DNA of 37,427 nucleotides from Flectobacillus roseus (GTDB taxonomy: Bacteria; Bacteroidota; Bacteroidia; Cytophagales; Spirosomataceae), in assembly GCF_030056665.1 (NCBI RefSeq), contig NZ_JASHIG010000053.1; one strand, 5' to 3'. The stretch's first letter is position 1, and every line of letters starts with the position of its first letter. Positions 25,051 to 33,595 of this stretch are shown piece by piece. Below the pieces are notes generated by a model. The model searched no databases. It saw nothing but the letters and a program-made list of their open reading frames with translations, and was not told the DNA's origin. The position numbers were made by a program, and so were the translations under genes.

Positions 25051-25200
25051 GTGTCGAGGCATTAGGCAACAGGCACTAGGCAAAGAGTTTCAAATTGTTT
25101 TTAATAACGAAAGACATGCTTTTCCCAAAGCCCACCGCCGAAAGCCGATACCTGAAAGCCTTAAACACAAAAATTAAATTCTATTTTGCGCACTAACTTA
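25051..25200 (-). repeat. Dispersed intergenic repeat family 1, full copy
   Basis: Read on the minus strand it runs TAAGTTAGTGCGCAAAATAG, AATTTAATTTTTG, GGCTTTCGGCGGTGGGCTTT, AACTCTTTGCCTAGTGCCTG. The same blocks occur in the same order at 37162-37273. It ends next to the serine hydrolase start; CTATTTTG (25181-25188), inside the repeat, resembles a -7 box placed about 31 bases before the ATG, so the repeat may supply the promoter. Confidence 0.7.
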
Positions 25201-25218
25201 ATCTCTCAATACTATAAC

Positions 25219-26475
25219 ATGAAAAAGCTCTTCTTTTTTTACCTATTTCTCTTTACAATTACTGCTTTTGCTCAAAAACCCCAACAATTTACCTCAAGCG
25301 TAGCTCCCGAAAAAGTAGGAATGTCAACCGAGCGTTTGAATAGAATAGAGCAATTACTCAATCGTAAAATCGCTGAAAAGCGTATTCCTGGAGCAGTAGT
25401 ATTAGCTGCTCGTCATGGGCAATTGGTATTACATAAAGCCTATGGAATGAATGATATTGAAACAAAAAAAGCTCAAAAAACGGATGATATTTTTCGTATC
25501 ATGTCTATGACCAAAGCGGCTACTTCGGTGGCGGTCATGATGCTTTATGAAGAAGGTCTATTTAGTTTGGACGACCCTATTTCTAAATATATTCCTGCTT
25601 TTAAAAATGGACAAATCATCGACCAAATCAATCCGCAGGATAGTACTTATACCTCACATCCTGCTAAAAAAGAAATTACCATTCGTCATTTATTGAGCCA
25701 TACTGCGGGTATTCCTTATCAAAATGCTTTGTATGGTAAGGCTAAAATTCCTTATTATTTTTCTACTCAAAATGAAACGATTGCCGAAACAATGAATCGT
25801 TTAGGAGCATTACCTAAGTTTCATGAACCAGGCGAAAAATTCACGTACGGACTCAACACCGACGTTTTGGGCTATTTTGTAGAAGTCATTTCAGGAATGC
25901 CATTTGACCAATTTCTCAAGAAAAAAATATTCGAGCCACTAGGCATGAATGATACGGGTTTTTATATTGGCGATGCCAAGAAAAATCGACTGGTGACAGT
26001 TTATGAAGAAATAGGAAAAGAAAAAGGTATTACACCAAAGCCTCGCTCACCATGGACGGATTATCCTATTTCGGGCGAAAGAAAATACTTTTCTGGAGGT
26101 GCTGGTTTGACTTCTACGGCTTTGGACTATGCCAAACTTTGCCAAATGCTTTTGAATGGTGGGACTTTTAACAATACTCGTTTATTGAGTCGTAAGACCG
26201 TCGAGCTAATGACGACTAACCAAATTGGTGAACTCAATATCAGGGATAATACCAATAAATTTGGCTTAGGGTTTGAAATTTATACCCAAAAAGGAAAAGC
26301 TTCTTTACCAAGTTCGGAAGGAGCCTTCGAATGGGGCGGTATGTATTACACACATTACACCATCGACCCTAGAGAGGACTTGTTATTGGTAGTAATGTTC
26401 CAAGTTTGGCCGAAAAAAGACGGAGGAATTGAAAAACAGGTACAACAAATGATCTATCAGTCGATTATTGACTAA
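25219..26475 (+). CDS. Secreted serine hydrolase of the beta-lactamase/esterase family
   Basis: 418 residues from the ATG at 25219, which starts a signal peptide (MKKLFFFYLFLFTITAFAQ). A longer frame from TTG at 25186 reads through repeat DNA and is rejected. The beta-lactamase fold (PF00144) has nucleophile Ser96 in SMTK (96-99), Tyr210 in FTYGLNTDVLGYF, and WGG (372-374) in place of KTG. The YGLxTD form is typical of class-C-like esterases and peptidases, not true beta-lactamases, so antibiotic hydrolysis is not implied. It should act in the periplasm or at the surface. It follows a repeat that may include its promoter. Confidence 0.9.
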   Translation: MKKLFFFYLFLFTITAFAQKPQQFTSSVAPEKVGMSTERLNRIEQLLNRKIAEKRIPGAVVLAARHGQLVLHKAYGMNDIETKKAQKTDDIFRIMSMTKAATSVAVMMLYEEGLFSLDDPISKYIPAFKNGQIIDQINPQDSTYTSHPAKKEITIRHLLSHTAGIPYQNALYGKAKIPYYFSTQNETIAETMNRLGALPKFHEPGEKFTYGLNTDVLGYFVEVISGMPFDQFLKKKIFEPLGMNDTGFYIGDAKKNRLVTVYEEIGKEKGITPKPRSPWTDYPISGERKYFSGGAGLTSTALDYAKLCQMLLNGGTFNNTRLLSRKTVELMTTNQIGELNIRDNTNKFGLGFEIYTQKGKASLPSSEGAFEWGGMYYTHYTIDPREDLLLVVMFQVWPKKDGGIEKQVQQMIYQSIID

Positions 26476-26523
26476 ACTATTTTGTCAAAATATCAGTTCT
26501 AAAAGGGTTATCACACAAGGTTA

Positions 26524-26556
26524 TTGGGTAGTGATTTTTTACGAAAAGCTACCCAA
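26524..26556. other. Inverted repeat before the SDR gene
   Basis: TTGGGTAG (26524-26531) and CTACCCAA (26549-26556) pair perfectly with a 17-base loop. It lies between the serine hydrolase stop and the SDR ATG at 26580. It could end the upstream transcript weakly or shape the SDR leader. Confidence 0.4.
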
Positions 26557-26579
26557 AAATCTATATCCCAACAAAAATT

Positions 26580-27287
26580 ATGTCTGAAATCAAAACTGCA
26601 TTTATTACAGGAGGTTCGAAAGGTATTGGCTACGGAATCGCAGAGGTATTAATCAAAGAAGGTATCAAAGTTGCTATCACCAGTCGTTCGTTGGCTGGTG
26701 CTGAGGAAGCTGCTGCAAAACTAAACGAAATCAAAGAAGGTTATGCCTTAGGCTTGGAGTCAGATGTAAGAAGCCTTGCCTCGCAAGAAGCTGCTGTTGC
26801 AAAAGTATTAGAAAAGTGGGGAAGAATTGACTACGTAGTTGCTAATGCTGGCGTGGGTCACTTTGCTCCTGTTCAGGACTTGACCGAAGAACAGTGGAAC
26901 GAAACGATTGATATTAACTTGACAGGCGTATTTTTCACTACGAAAGCAACGCTTGAGGCACTGAAAGCTACACAAGGATATTTCATCTCTATTTCGAGTT
27001 TGGCGGGTACCAATTTCTTTGCTAAAGGAACAGCCTATAATGCCAGCAAATTTGGTTTAGTAGGATTTACGCAGGCACTTATGATGGACGTGCGCAGCGA
27101 AGGCATCAAGGTTACGACCATTATGCCAGGGTCGGTAGCAACGTATTTCAATGGTCATACACCAAATGAACAAGATGCTTGGAAAATCCAACCAGAGGAT
27201 ATCGGTCAAATCGTTGCGGACCTAATCAAACTTCCAGCACGTACATTACCAAGTAAAATCGAAGTAAGACCTTCGTCACCAAAGTAA
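26580..27287 (+). CDS. Short-chain dehydrogenase/reductase (classical SDR)
   Basis: 235 residues. The cofactor motif TGGSKGIG is at 10-17, NAG appears in VVANAGVGHF, and the catalytic residues are Ser140 and YNASK (Tyr153, Lys157). It is a cytoplasmic NAD(P)-dependent oxidoreductase of unassigned substrate. At 235 residues it is near the usual length for classical SDRs. It ends in a repeat family 2 element and is convergent with the GT-C-like gene at 27407. Confidence 0.9.
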   Translation: MSEIKTAFITGGSKGIGYGIAEVLIKEGIKVAITSRSLAGAEEAAAKLNEIKEGYALGLESDVRSLASQEAAVAKVLEKWGRIDYVVANAGVGHFAPVQDLTEEQWNETIDINLTGVFFTTKATLEALKATQGYFISISSLAGTNFFAKGTAYNASKFGLVGFTQALMMDVRSEGIKVTTIMPGSVATYFNGHTPNEQDAWKIQPEDIGQIVADLIKLPARTLPSKIEVRPSSPK

Positions 27288-27408
27288 TTGTGAGTTGTGA
27301 ATGATGAATTGTGAATTTTGAGAAATCAAAAATATCCTCGTCTAAAATCAAATACCCTAAGTTTCAAGCAAGGACGATTCACAATTTGTCATTCACAATT
27401 CACCATTT
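27288..27408. repeat. Repeat family 2 element between convergent genes
   Basis: Units of GTGAATGATGAATTGTGAAT (left part, 27297-27316) face a matching inverted copy (27377-27396) with two mismatches, over a 60-base centre. The right arm reaches the stop codon of the minus-strand gene at 27407. It may act as a bidirectional transcript end. Confidence 0.65.
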
Positions 27409-29080
27409 ACCAATTCGTCTCCACGGCTTTTCTGGTATTTGTCTCAATCGTGATTGTTTGTTGAGTATTCAAAATACGCTTTTGCGTATCTTCAACGGCC
27501 AAAATAGCTAGTTTATAAGTACCTGCATCAAATTCAAAGGTTGGAATTTGGTTTTCGAAATACGGTCCAAAAACGGCATGCCCTCCAACCAATAATCTTA
27601 CACCAGCTTTCACTGAACGCAGTGGGAAAACATAAACTCGTTTTTCAGATTTAGCAATCAAGTATACCCCATTGTCAGGGTCGAGCCAAGGAAAATGAAA
27701 ATCGCCAACCCCACGAATCACAACATTGCCGTCCTGCACTTTTGCTTCTTCTAATTTGATTTGTGGATCATGACTAAAATCGTTGGTCAACAAAATAGGC
27801 GTTAGGCTACCAAATACTGTCGCAGGATTATAGTATCTAAACTGTGTGGGACTATTAGTTTTTCCTGATAAATCTTCATACGTCCAATTGAACATATTAC
27901 AAATCAAGCCTTTATAATGGTAATCAATTTGTGAAATGCTCTGCCAAAATCCATTGAAATAGGTCAAAATTGAAAATGGTAAAGCAAACAAAAACATACG
28001 CCAACGATGCTTTTCCTCTAGCACTCGCAACAGCCAAACATACATCGTAATCACAAACAAAAGGCTGTAAATCTTATAACGGCTTGTTAAAATGGTTGGC
28101 ATTCCATACCCCACAACTCTTGTCCATGCTACCATAAAAGATGATAATACAATTAACAATATCGTTGCCAAAATAAAAACAGGCCAGTTTTTGGGAGTAG
28201 AATATTTTTTCAATCTAAAATCAAAAGGTATATTTCTTACAACACAAATCAGTGCTAAAATGAGTAATATCCCTCCCAAGAATATCGCTTTTATGGTTCG
28301 TACCGAAATCGCAGTATCAAGAGAGACATCGGCGGCACTTCCTGCAAAAGAGACAAAAGCCAAAAGAACTTTTTTCAAGTCTGTCAAAGTTGCAGAAGGC
28401 GTTGCTGGAGGCTTTTGGTAAGTTGCAAAATAGAGATATCCCAGCAAGACTCCTAGCAAAACCAAGATTCCTAGACTTTTCCACTGCTGTTTTAACAGTA
28501 AAAAACCACCCATAATAACTAAGGTAACAAAACCATTTCCACTGGTAAACACTGCAATGGATACTAAAACCAGCGCATTGATAAGTCTTTCCTCCTCTAA
28601 TTCCCAAAATGCCCAGAGACTTAGGAATACAATTCCAAAATTTTGGATAGAAGCCATTCCCCAATAGGTATTTTCTTGATTAATAGAAGTCAGTAGAATC
28701 CAAGGAAGTGGTAAAAAGTATAAAAGTGAAATTTTATTTTTTTTGAAATAAGCAGCATATATCCCCAACACACCTACTAACAGGATATTACCAAACCACA
28801 TCAACCATTTGTAATTGATACTTCCGTAAATACCATAAACCAACAAAAACCAAATACGAGTAAGTCCAATTCTGTGTTCGTTATGTTGGGCAAAAATGGC
28901 TGTAATTTTTTCTGTCGAAGTTTTACTATCTTGGAATTTTACTAAAAAACCCTTCAGTCCGTGGTCATCCACGTAAGGAATATTCATGCCATAAAGCTCA
29001 ATCAATAGGAAATAAAGTAAAATGGGTAAGATGAGTAAACCCCAAAACCAAAATTTCGACAGGACTTTTTGTTCTTTCAC
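27407..29080 (-). CDS. Multi-pass membrane protein, GT-C glycosyltransferase-like
   Basis: 557 residues with about ten hydrophobic segments. The start is a GTG at 29080, because the next ATG would cut off the first helix (residues 10-30). After the first helix come adjacent aspartates (Asp38, Asp39 in IPYVDDHG), as in the first outer loop of GT-C enzymes, and then the unusual IFAQHNEHRIGLTR. The soluble C-terminal portion (about 430-557) is beta-rich, with EFDAGTYKLAILAVEDTQ. No named family is recognised. The neighbour at 29198 is a GT39-like protein on the same strand, 117 bases upstream, so the two may share one surface-glycan pathway; the link is inference. Confidence 0.65.
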   Translation of the reverse strand: MKEQKVLSKFWFWGLLILPILLYFLLIELYGMNIPYVDDHGLKGFLVKFQDSKTSTEKITAIFAQHNEHRIGLTRIWFLLVYGIYGSINYKWLMWFGNILLVGVLGIYAAYFKKNKISLLYFLPLPWILLTSINQENTYWGMASIQNFGIVFLSLWAFWELEEERLINALVLVSIAVFTSGNGFVTLVIMGGFLLLKQQWKSLGILVLLGVLLGYLYFATYQKPPATPSATLTDLKKVLLAFVSFAGSAADVSLDTAISVRTIKAIFLGGILLILALICVVRNIPFDFRLKKYSTPKNWPVFILATILLIVLSSFMVAWTRVVGYGMPTILTSRYKIYSLLFVITMYVWLLRVLEEKHRWRMFLFALPFSILTYFNGFWQSISQIDYHYKGLICNMFNWTYEDLSGKTNSPTQFRYYNPATVFGSLTPILLTNDFSHDPQIKLEEAKVQDGNVVIRGVGDFHFPWLDPDNGVYLIAKSEKRVYVFPLRSVKAGVRLLVGGHAVFGPYFENQIPTFEFDAGTYKLAILAVEDTQKRILNTQQTITIETNTRKAVETNW

Positions 29081-29127
29081 TATCTATAAATTTTAATATT
29101 TTGAAAATGCTTTCTAAGTATGAGTGA

Positions 29128-29187
29128 TGAATTGTGAATGATGAATTGTGAATATTTAAAAATCCACAATTCATCATTCACAATTCA
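29128..29187. repeat. Repeat family 2: perfect 23-base inverted repeat
   Basis: The left arm 29128-29150 and right arm 29165-29187 are perfect complements, each built from the unit GAATTGTGAATGATG, with a 14-base A/T loop. It lies between two membrane-protein genes on the same strand, where a strong hairpin could stop or pause transcription. Confidence 0.8.
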
Positions 29188-29197
29188 ATAATTACAT

Positions 29198-30787
29198 CTA
29201 GTATCGGTATTTCATACCCTCAAAATTGAACAATACGATGGATTGTCCATTTCTTCTTAGCAAAACCCGATCTGTTTCTTCAAAGGCAATTCGCTGGATA
29301 TAGGTTGCGTCTTTAGGGAGATATAAGTTGACCAACTGAGCATCATGATTATCGAACTCGCCTTTTGGACGATCAATGGCTTTACTAAAACCATTTGCAT
29401 AAACCGAAGGATACACAATGGTGTCGCCAGGCATATACATCGACTTGATTTTATCTGCTACCATGATATACGGATTCGCTCCACGATTGCGTGAACTCGT
29501 GTACTTTTGTTGACCATCAGCATAAAAATGCTTGATAATTTTGGCAAAAGAATAGAACTGGATGAGTAACACCACAGCAAAGCCTGTCAATAGTATTTTA
29601 TGGTTTTCAAACATTTTGACTAAAAACCAAGCCATCAAAATCGACACAAATGGTAAACCAAAACTAGTATATCTAAAATAAAACCCTGTCATTACACCAG
29701 CTTTGTAGGCAGAAACTACAGAGAAAACAAAAGGAATAAATACAATTAGCACCACAAAGGTAAACAACTGATATTCAGATCTTTTTGCTTTTTGCAAAAC
29801 GACAAATGTCACAACCAATAAGAATCCTATAACCAATAAGAATGCTATTTTATTACCAAATTTTTCATACCAACCATTCGTAAAAATAAAATAGTCTGAC
29901 ACAATGGAAGTTCCTCGAATAAACAGATTTTTGGCAGAAGCTAAATCAATAAATCCTTGATAGGAAGCCGCAAGCTTAGGATTTTTCAGAATAGAATTGT
30001 ACAAATTAGTGGCATCCTTAATATACAACAGTGCATATTGTCCAGGTCCTTTGGTCATCCAAAGCCCAAAAGGAATAGCCATAATCCCATAACAAATCAT
30101 AAAACTACGAAGCTTTACCCATGTGCGATCGGCTATGAGCCAATACAAGCCATGCACCAAGAATACGGTGAAAGTGAGGTAGTTAGAAAATATAGTTAGG
30201 ATAATAGAAACCGTGTAGGCAGCATAATATTTCAGGAAACTTTTACCATTTACCATAATTTGTAAAAAGTAATAAGACGCCATTGTTCCGAAGAAAATAC
30301 AAGTTGTATAAAAGCGAGCTTGCTGACTAAAAATAATATAGAACGGTTCGGTAGCAGCTAAAAATGCTGCAATCAAAGCAATTTTATCATTCTTGAAAAT
30401 ATTGCGACCAATCAAAAAGATGAACACAATTGTGAGTAAGTTATAAATAGCCGAAACGCTTCTTAAAGCACCATCCGAATGACCGAACAAATGCCCAAAG
30501 ATATTCATCGTAATTAAATGAACGGTTGCATTCCCACTAGTATCGCCACGGGCGTTGGCATCTAACAATTCGGCAATGGTTTTGGGCTGCCAGAAATCTC
30601 TCGGCGTAAAGGTTTTGTCAGGAGCCATCAAGGCTTTTTTTCCGCCAATGTTTACATTTCCGACGGCCACCATGATTCCTTGCTTTTCATCGCCAAAAAT
30701 TCCATAGTTATTGATATGGTAAAAGCGTAGTACTGTTGCGAAAACAAAAATGAATAGGAAGGCGATATTTGCAGTATTCTTAGACAT
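29198..30787 (-). CDS. Membrane glycosyltransferase, family 39-like (PMT/ArnT fold)
   Basis: 529 residues with many hydrophobic helices. The first outer loop holds Asp33-Glu34 in YGIFGDEKQG, the acidic pair used by GT39/ArnT enzymes. GALRSVSAIYNLLTIVFIF and IFSQQARFYTTCIFFGTMASY are also typical of this superfamily. The C-terminal soluble tail (about 430-529) ends VLFNFEGMKYRY. It is predicted to transfer a sugar from a polyprenyl-phosphate donor in the inner membrane, to lipid, glycan or protein. The start is ATG at 30787. It lies upstream of the GT-C-like gene at 27407, separated by a strong inverted repeat. The acceptor is unknown. Confidence 0.85.
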   Translation of the reverse strand: MSKNTANIAFLFIFVFATVLRFYHINNYGIFGDEKQGIMVAVGNVNIGGKKALMAPDKTFTPRDFWQPKTIAELLDANARGDTSGNATVHLITMNIFGHLFGHSDGALRSVSAIYNLLTIVFIFLIGRNIFKNDKIALIAAFLAATEPFYIIFSQQARFYTTCIFFGTMASYYFLQIMVNGKSFLKYYAAYTVSIILTIFSNYLTFTVFLVHGLYWLIADRTWVKLRSFMICYGIMAIPFGLWMTKGPGQYALLYIKDATNLYNSILKNPKLAASYQGFIDLASAKNLFIRGTSIVSDYFIFTNGWYEKFGNKIAFLLVIGFLLVVTFVVLQKAKRSEYQLFTFVVLIVFIPFVFSVVSAYKAGVMTGFYFRYTSFGLPFVSILMAWFLVKMFENHKILLTGFAVVLLIQFYSFAKIIKHFYADGQQKYTSSRNRGANPYIMVADKIKSMYMPGDTIVYPSVYANGFSKAIDRPKGEFDNHDAQLVNLYLPKDATYIQRIAFEETDRVLLRRNGQSIVLFNFEGMKYRY

Positions 30788-30904
30788 TTATTTCTATTTT
30801 GAGGTCAATGAGTTTTAATTGTATGGGTAATATATTTAATAACATAGGAATGCTGTAGGCTAAAAGTTGAAAAGTATTTCTCATGAAATAATTTAAGCTT
30901 TTTT

Positions 30905-30963
30905 GCCTAATGCCTACGGCTTAAAGCCTAAAGCATATTAATGCAATTTTATTTTGCATTAAT
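30905..30963 (-). repeat. Diverged repeat family 1 with a hairpin end
   Basis: TTGCCTAATGCCTACGGCTT and AAAGCCTAAAGC are followed by a perfect inverted repeat (ATTAATGCAA at 30937-30946, TTGCATTAAT at 30954-30963). The hairpin lies 3 bases past the stop codon of the methyltransferase gene and may end its transcript, although no T-run follows. Confidence 0.55.
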
Positions 30964-30965
30964 GT

Positions 30966-32150
30966 CTATAAACTCAATTGCGTAAGCCTTTCTAAATGGT
31001 GATAATCGATACCAAAATAGGCTTTGGTTTGAGCTATTTCTTTCAAAACTTCTTCTTGACGTTTTGGATTAATACCAGATTTAATCCCAACAACCAATAC
31101 GTTTTTGGGCGTGTGTGCATCTGAGATAAATTCAAAAACTTTGGTTTTGTAACCAAAATATTCCAAAATCAATGCACGCATTCCATCTGTAACCATTTCG
31201 GCTTGTCGTTCGAGAAATATGCCGTATTTAGTCAAAAACTTCAATTCATTTTGCGCTTTGTTCTTTTCTATTTCTCTTCTGATTTGCTTGTGACAACATG
31301 GTGCCACCACAATCAACTCGGCATCAGATTGTAGACCTTTAAATATAGCGTCGTCTGTGGCAGTATCACAGGCGTGCAAGGCAATTAACATACTTATGTC
31401 TTTTTGCTCATAATCCAAAATGGTTCCTTGCGTAAAACTCAAACCATCGAAACTTGCATTTTGGGCAAATTGATTACACAAGTCCACCATATCTTGTCGA
31501 TATTCTACTCCCTGAACTTGCGTTTTTAAACCTAAAGTATTGTGCAAATAATCGTACAAAGCAAAAGTTAAATAGCCTTTCCCTGAGCCCATATCTACCA
31601 CTTTGTGTAGTTTTTCGATCGCTGAATCTTTAATCAACGAGCTCAAAATCTCTACATAATGATTGATTTGACGGTATTTGTCTTGAGCATTTTTGAAAAC
31701 ATTACCTTGCTCATCCGTAATTTTCAAATCTACCAAGTAGGCTTTTTCTGCTGGCTTTATCAATCGTTTCTTTTCTTTATCATGCTCCAACGATGGTGTT
31801 GCTTTCGCACTTGCCGTTTTTTGTTTGAGCATAACTTTACCATTTTTCAAAACTTCATATTGCCAATCAGACTCAGTACTCATGAGTGTCGCAACTTTAA
31901 AACCCTCTTCCAACCATTCAGCAATGGACTTATACCCCTCTGTTAAATCAAAGTTTTTGACAATATCCTTAGTTTTATATCGAAAAGTAAACGCCAGTTT
32001 TTCAATATTTTTAATTAAAACTAAACGTATATAAATATTTTTCAACGCAGGTTCATTACCCTGATAATTGCCCAAAGAGACTTTTACCAATGACTTTTGT
32101 TCTACTGACTGTTGAATTTGTTCACAAAATTGTGCTATTTGATTTTTCAC
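30966..32150 (-). CDS. Class I SAM-dependent methyltransferase (PF13679-like)
   Basis: 394 residues from a GTG at 32150. A longer frame starts at TTG 32180, but that codon overlaps a -7 box (32178-32185), so the transcript should start after it; the GTG is preferred. The N-terminal half is a distinct domain of unknown role. The methyltransferase half has the SAM site VVDMGSGKGYLTFAL (about 184-198), HACDTATDDAIF and the unusual VVAPCCHKQIRREI. This is the PF13679 type, related to eukaryotic METTL25-like proteins. The methyl acceptor is unknown. It is cytoplasmic. It sits directly behind the terminator of the alpha/beta hydrolase gene. Confidence 0.85.
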   Translation of the reverse strand: MKNQIAQFCEQIQQSVEQKSLVKVSLGNYQGNEPALKNIYIRLVLIKNIEKLAFTFRYKTKDIVKNFDLTEGYKSIAEWLEEGFKVATLMSTESDWQYEVLKNGKVMLKQKTASAKATPSLEHDKEKKRLIKPAEKAYLVDLKITDEQGNVFKNAQDKYRQINHYVEILSSLIKDSAIEKLHKVVDMGSGKGYLTFALYDYLHNTLGLKTQVQGVEYRQDMVDLCNQFAQNASFDGLSFTQGTILDYEQKDISMLIALHACDTATDDAIFKGLQSDAELIVVAPCCHKQIRREIEKNKAQNELKFLTKYGIFLERQAEMVTDGMRALILEYFGYKTKVFEFISDAHTPKNVLVVGIKSGINPKRQEEVLKEIAQTKAYFGIDYHHLERLTQLSL

Positions 32151-32177
32151 TAGAATCTCCTTTAAACTTTCAAAGTG

Positions 32178-32185
32178 CAAAGATA
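32178..32185 (-). promoter_or_regulatory. Promoter -7 box of the methyltransferase gene
   Basis: On the minus strand TATCTTTG is an exact TAnnTTTG match, and a second match, TATTTTTG, lies 8 bases upstream (complement of 32186-32193). They follow the terminator at 32187-32215 and overlap the TTG at 32180. A leader of about 22 bases would lead to the GTG at 32150. Confidence 0.6.
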
Positions 32186-32186
32186 C

Positions 32187-32215
32187 AAAAATAGCCTCGG
32201 ATTGAGGCTATTTTT
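32187..32215 (-). terminator. Intrinsic terminator of the alpha/beta hydrolase gene
   Basis: The perfect 12-base stem AAAAATAGCCTC (32187-32198) and GAGGCTATTTTT (32204-32215) has a 5-base loop. On the minus strand it ends in TTTTTG. It is 31 bases past the hydrolase stop. Confidence 0.9.
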
Positions 32216-32246
32216 GTACTTATCAAAGAAGCTGTTTGGTAAATGG

Positions 32247-33167
32247 TTATTTTTTCAACCAGCCATTCGAATCCATCCAGCTTTTCAAACGTTCAAACCA
32301 TTTATCTGGAGTAGTTTTATTATTCAGACCAAATCCATGACCACCTTTAGGGTAAATATGTAATTCGGCTGGCACTTTCTTTTCTACCAAAGCATCATAA
32401 AATCTCAAAGAGTTTTGGACAGGAACACCGCCATCATCTTGGGCATGTACCAAAAAACACGGAGGTGTTTGTGGCGTCACCTGCAATTCGTTAGAATACA
32501 AAGTCACTAAACTTTCTGATGGATTTTTACCAATCAATTGCTCCTGTGAGCCTCTATGACCAAAAGGTTTCATCGTGATAACAGGATACAACAACACGGC
32601 AAAATCAGGTCGAACGTTGCTTTTATCAGCCAATTCACCCACTGGTTGCGCAAAATGAGTCGCTGTAGTTGCAGCCAAGTGTCCACCAGCCGAAAAGCCC
32701 AAAATGCCCACACGATTAGGGTTTATACCAAAAGATTCTGCTTTAGCACGCACAAATCTCAGTGCCTGCTGAGCATCCTGTAAGGGTGCAATTGTTTTGT
32801 CGACTTGCTTCGTTGAATCAGGAATACGGTATTTTAACACAAAAGCAGTCACGCCGATTTTGTTTAGCTCCTTTGCTACATCAGAACCTTCGTGAGAAGC
32901 CGCCAAAATACGGTATCCTCCTCCTGGAAAAACAATCACAGCGGTACCATTGGCAATTTCTTTCGGCGCAGGATATACCGTAATAGAAGGAATTGAAACC
33001 TCAGAAATTCTCAAAATACCATTGGCATCCGTCGCCGATGACTCTGTATTTTTATGTGGTTTTGTATTAGGAACTTTTCCTTCATATAAAGGATATTCTT
33101 GAGTTTGTGCTTGAGCTACTTGCATCATGGTCGCTAAACAAATAGAAAATAAGACTTTTTTGATCAT
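32247..33167 (-). CDS. Secreted alpha/beta hydrolase, acetyl-esterase-like
   Basis: 306 residues from the ATG at 33167; a TTG-started extension from 33212 is rejected because the signal peptide (MIKKVLFSICLATMMQVAQAQ) starts at this ATG. The oxyanion region is PGGGY (81-85), the nucleophile Ser159 lies in GFSAGG, the acid is Asp244 or Asp245 in HAQDDGGVP, and His277 is in GGHGFG. This is the Aes/acetylxylan-esterase-like group, which removes acetyl or other acyl groups from sugars or xylan-type glycans. Such enzymes act in the periplasm in Bacteroidota. It is not next to SusCD, so a link with the sugar locus is only possible. Confidence 0.9.
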   Translation of the reverse strand: MIKKVLFSICLATMMQVAQAQTQEYPLYEGKVPNTKPHKNTESSATDANGILRISEVSIPSITVYPAPKEIANGTAVIVFPGGGYRILAASHEGSDVAKELNKIGVTAFVLKYRIPDSTKQVDKTIAPLQDAQQALRFVRAKAESFGINPNRVGILGFSAGGHLAATTATHFAQPVGELADKSNVRPDFAVLLYPVITMKPFGHRGSQEQLIGKNPSESLVTLYSNELQVTPQTPPCFLVHAQDDGGVPVQNSLRFYDALVEKKVPAELHIYPKGGHGFGLNNKTTPDKWFERLKSWMDSNGWLKK

Positions 33168-33595
33168 AGGTAAAAGGATTAAATGTTTGAGGAAACAGTG
33201 GTAAAGCCACAAAGAGCTGAAAACGGTATTCGATTTTAAGTAATAATGCTGAACTATGAGTTCTAAATTGGTAGTGAATTGAAAATATAAATTTTAAATT
33301 GAACCTGTTTAAACTTTCTTAAAATTGCTGGCGTAAGCAATGAATTTATACTGTTTGAGCGAAGCGAGTTTATAAATTCTTGAATTTTTTGTTACTTTTT
33401 GTTTCAAGACAAAAAGTAAGACGAAGAATTAATCAATAAAACTATTTATCCCCCAAAACATAAAAACTTTATTATCAATACATTACATTCAAAATCAATT
33501 AAATAGCATTTTGCACAGCAACTTATCTTTACCAGTATTTTAAACTAAATTTCATATAAAATCTACTCGTATTTGTTGACCTCAGTAAGTAGAAT
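33168..33595. other. Intergenic with a palindromic repeat-like element
   Basis: This 428-base region has no gene. It contains an element at about 33330-33420 (GAGCGAAGCGAG plus two inverted repeats), and elsewhere only AT-rich sequence. Confidence 0.5.
33330..33420. repeat. Repeat-like element with GAGCGAAGCGAG and two hairpins
   Basis: It contains GAATTTATA (33342-33350) facing TATAAATTC (33371-33379) around TGAGCGAAGCGAG, then TTACTTTTTGT (33392-33402) facing ACAAAAAGTAA (33409-33419) around TTCAAG. This combination is familiar as a recurring intergenic sequence in Bacteroidota, but that is recall. Only one copy is visible here. Confidence 0.5.

Noticed and set aside
25219..26475. True beta-lactamase (antibiotic resistance)
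   Set aside because: The YGLN and WGG motifs point to the esterase/peptidase branch of the family; nothing shows beta-lactam hydrolysis.
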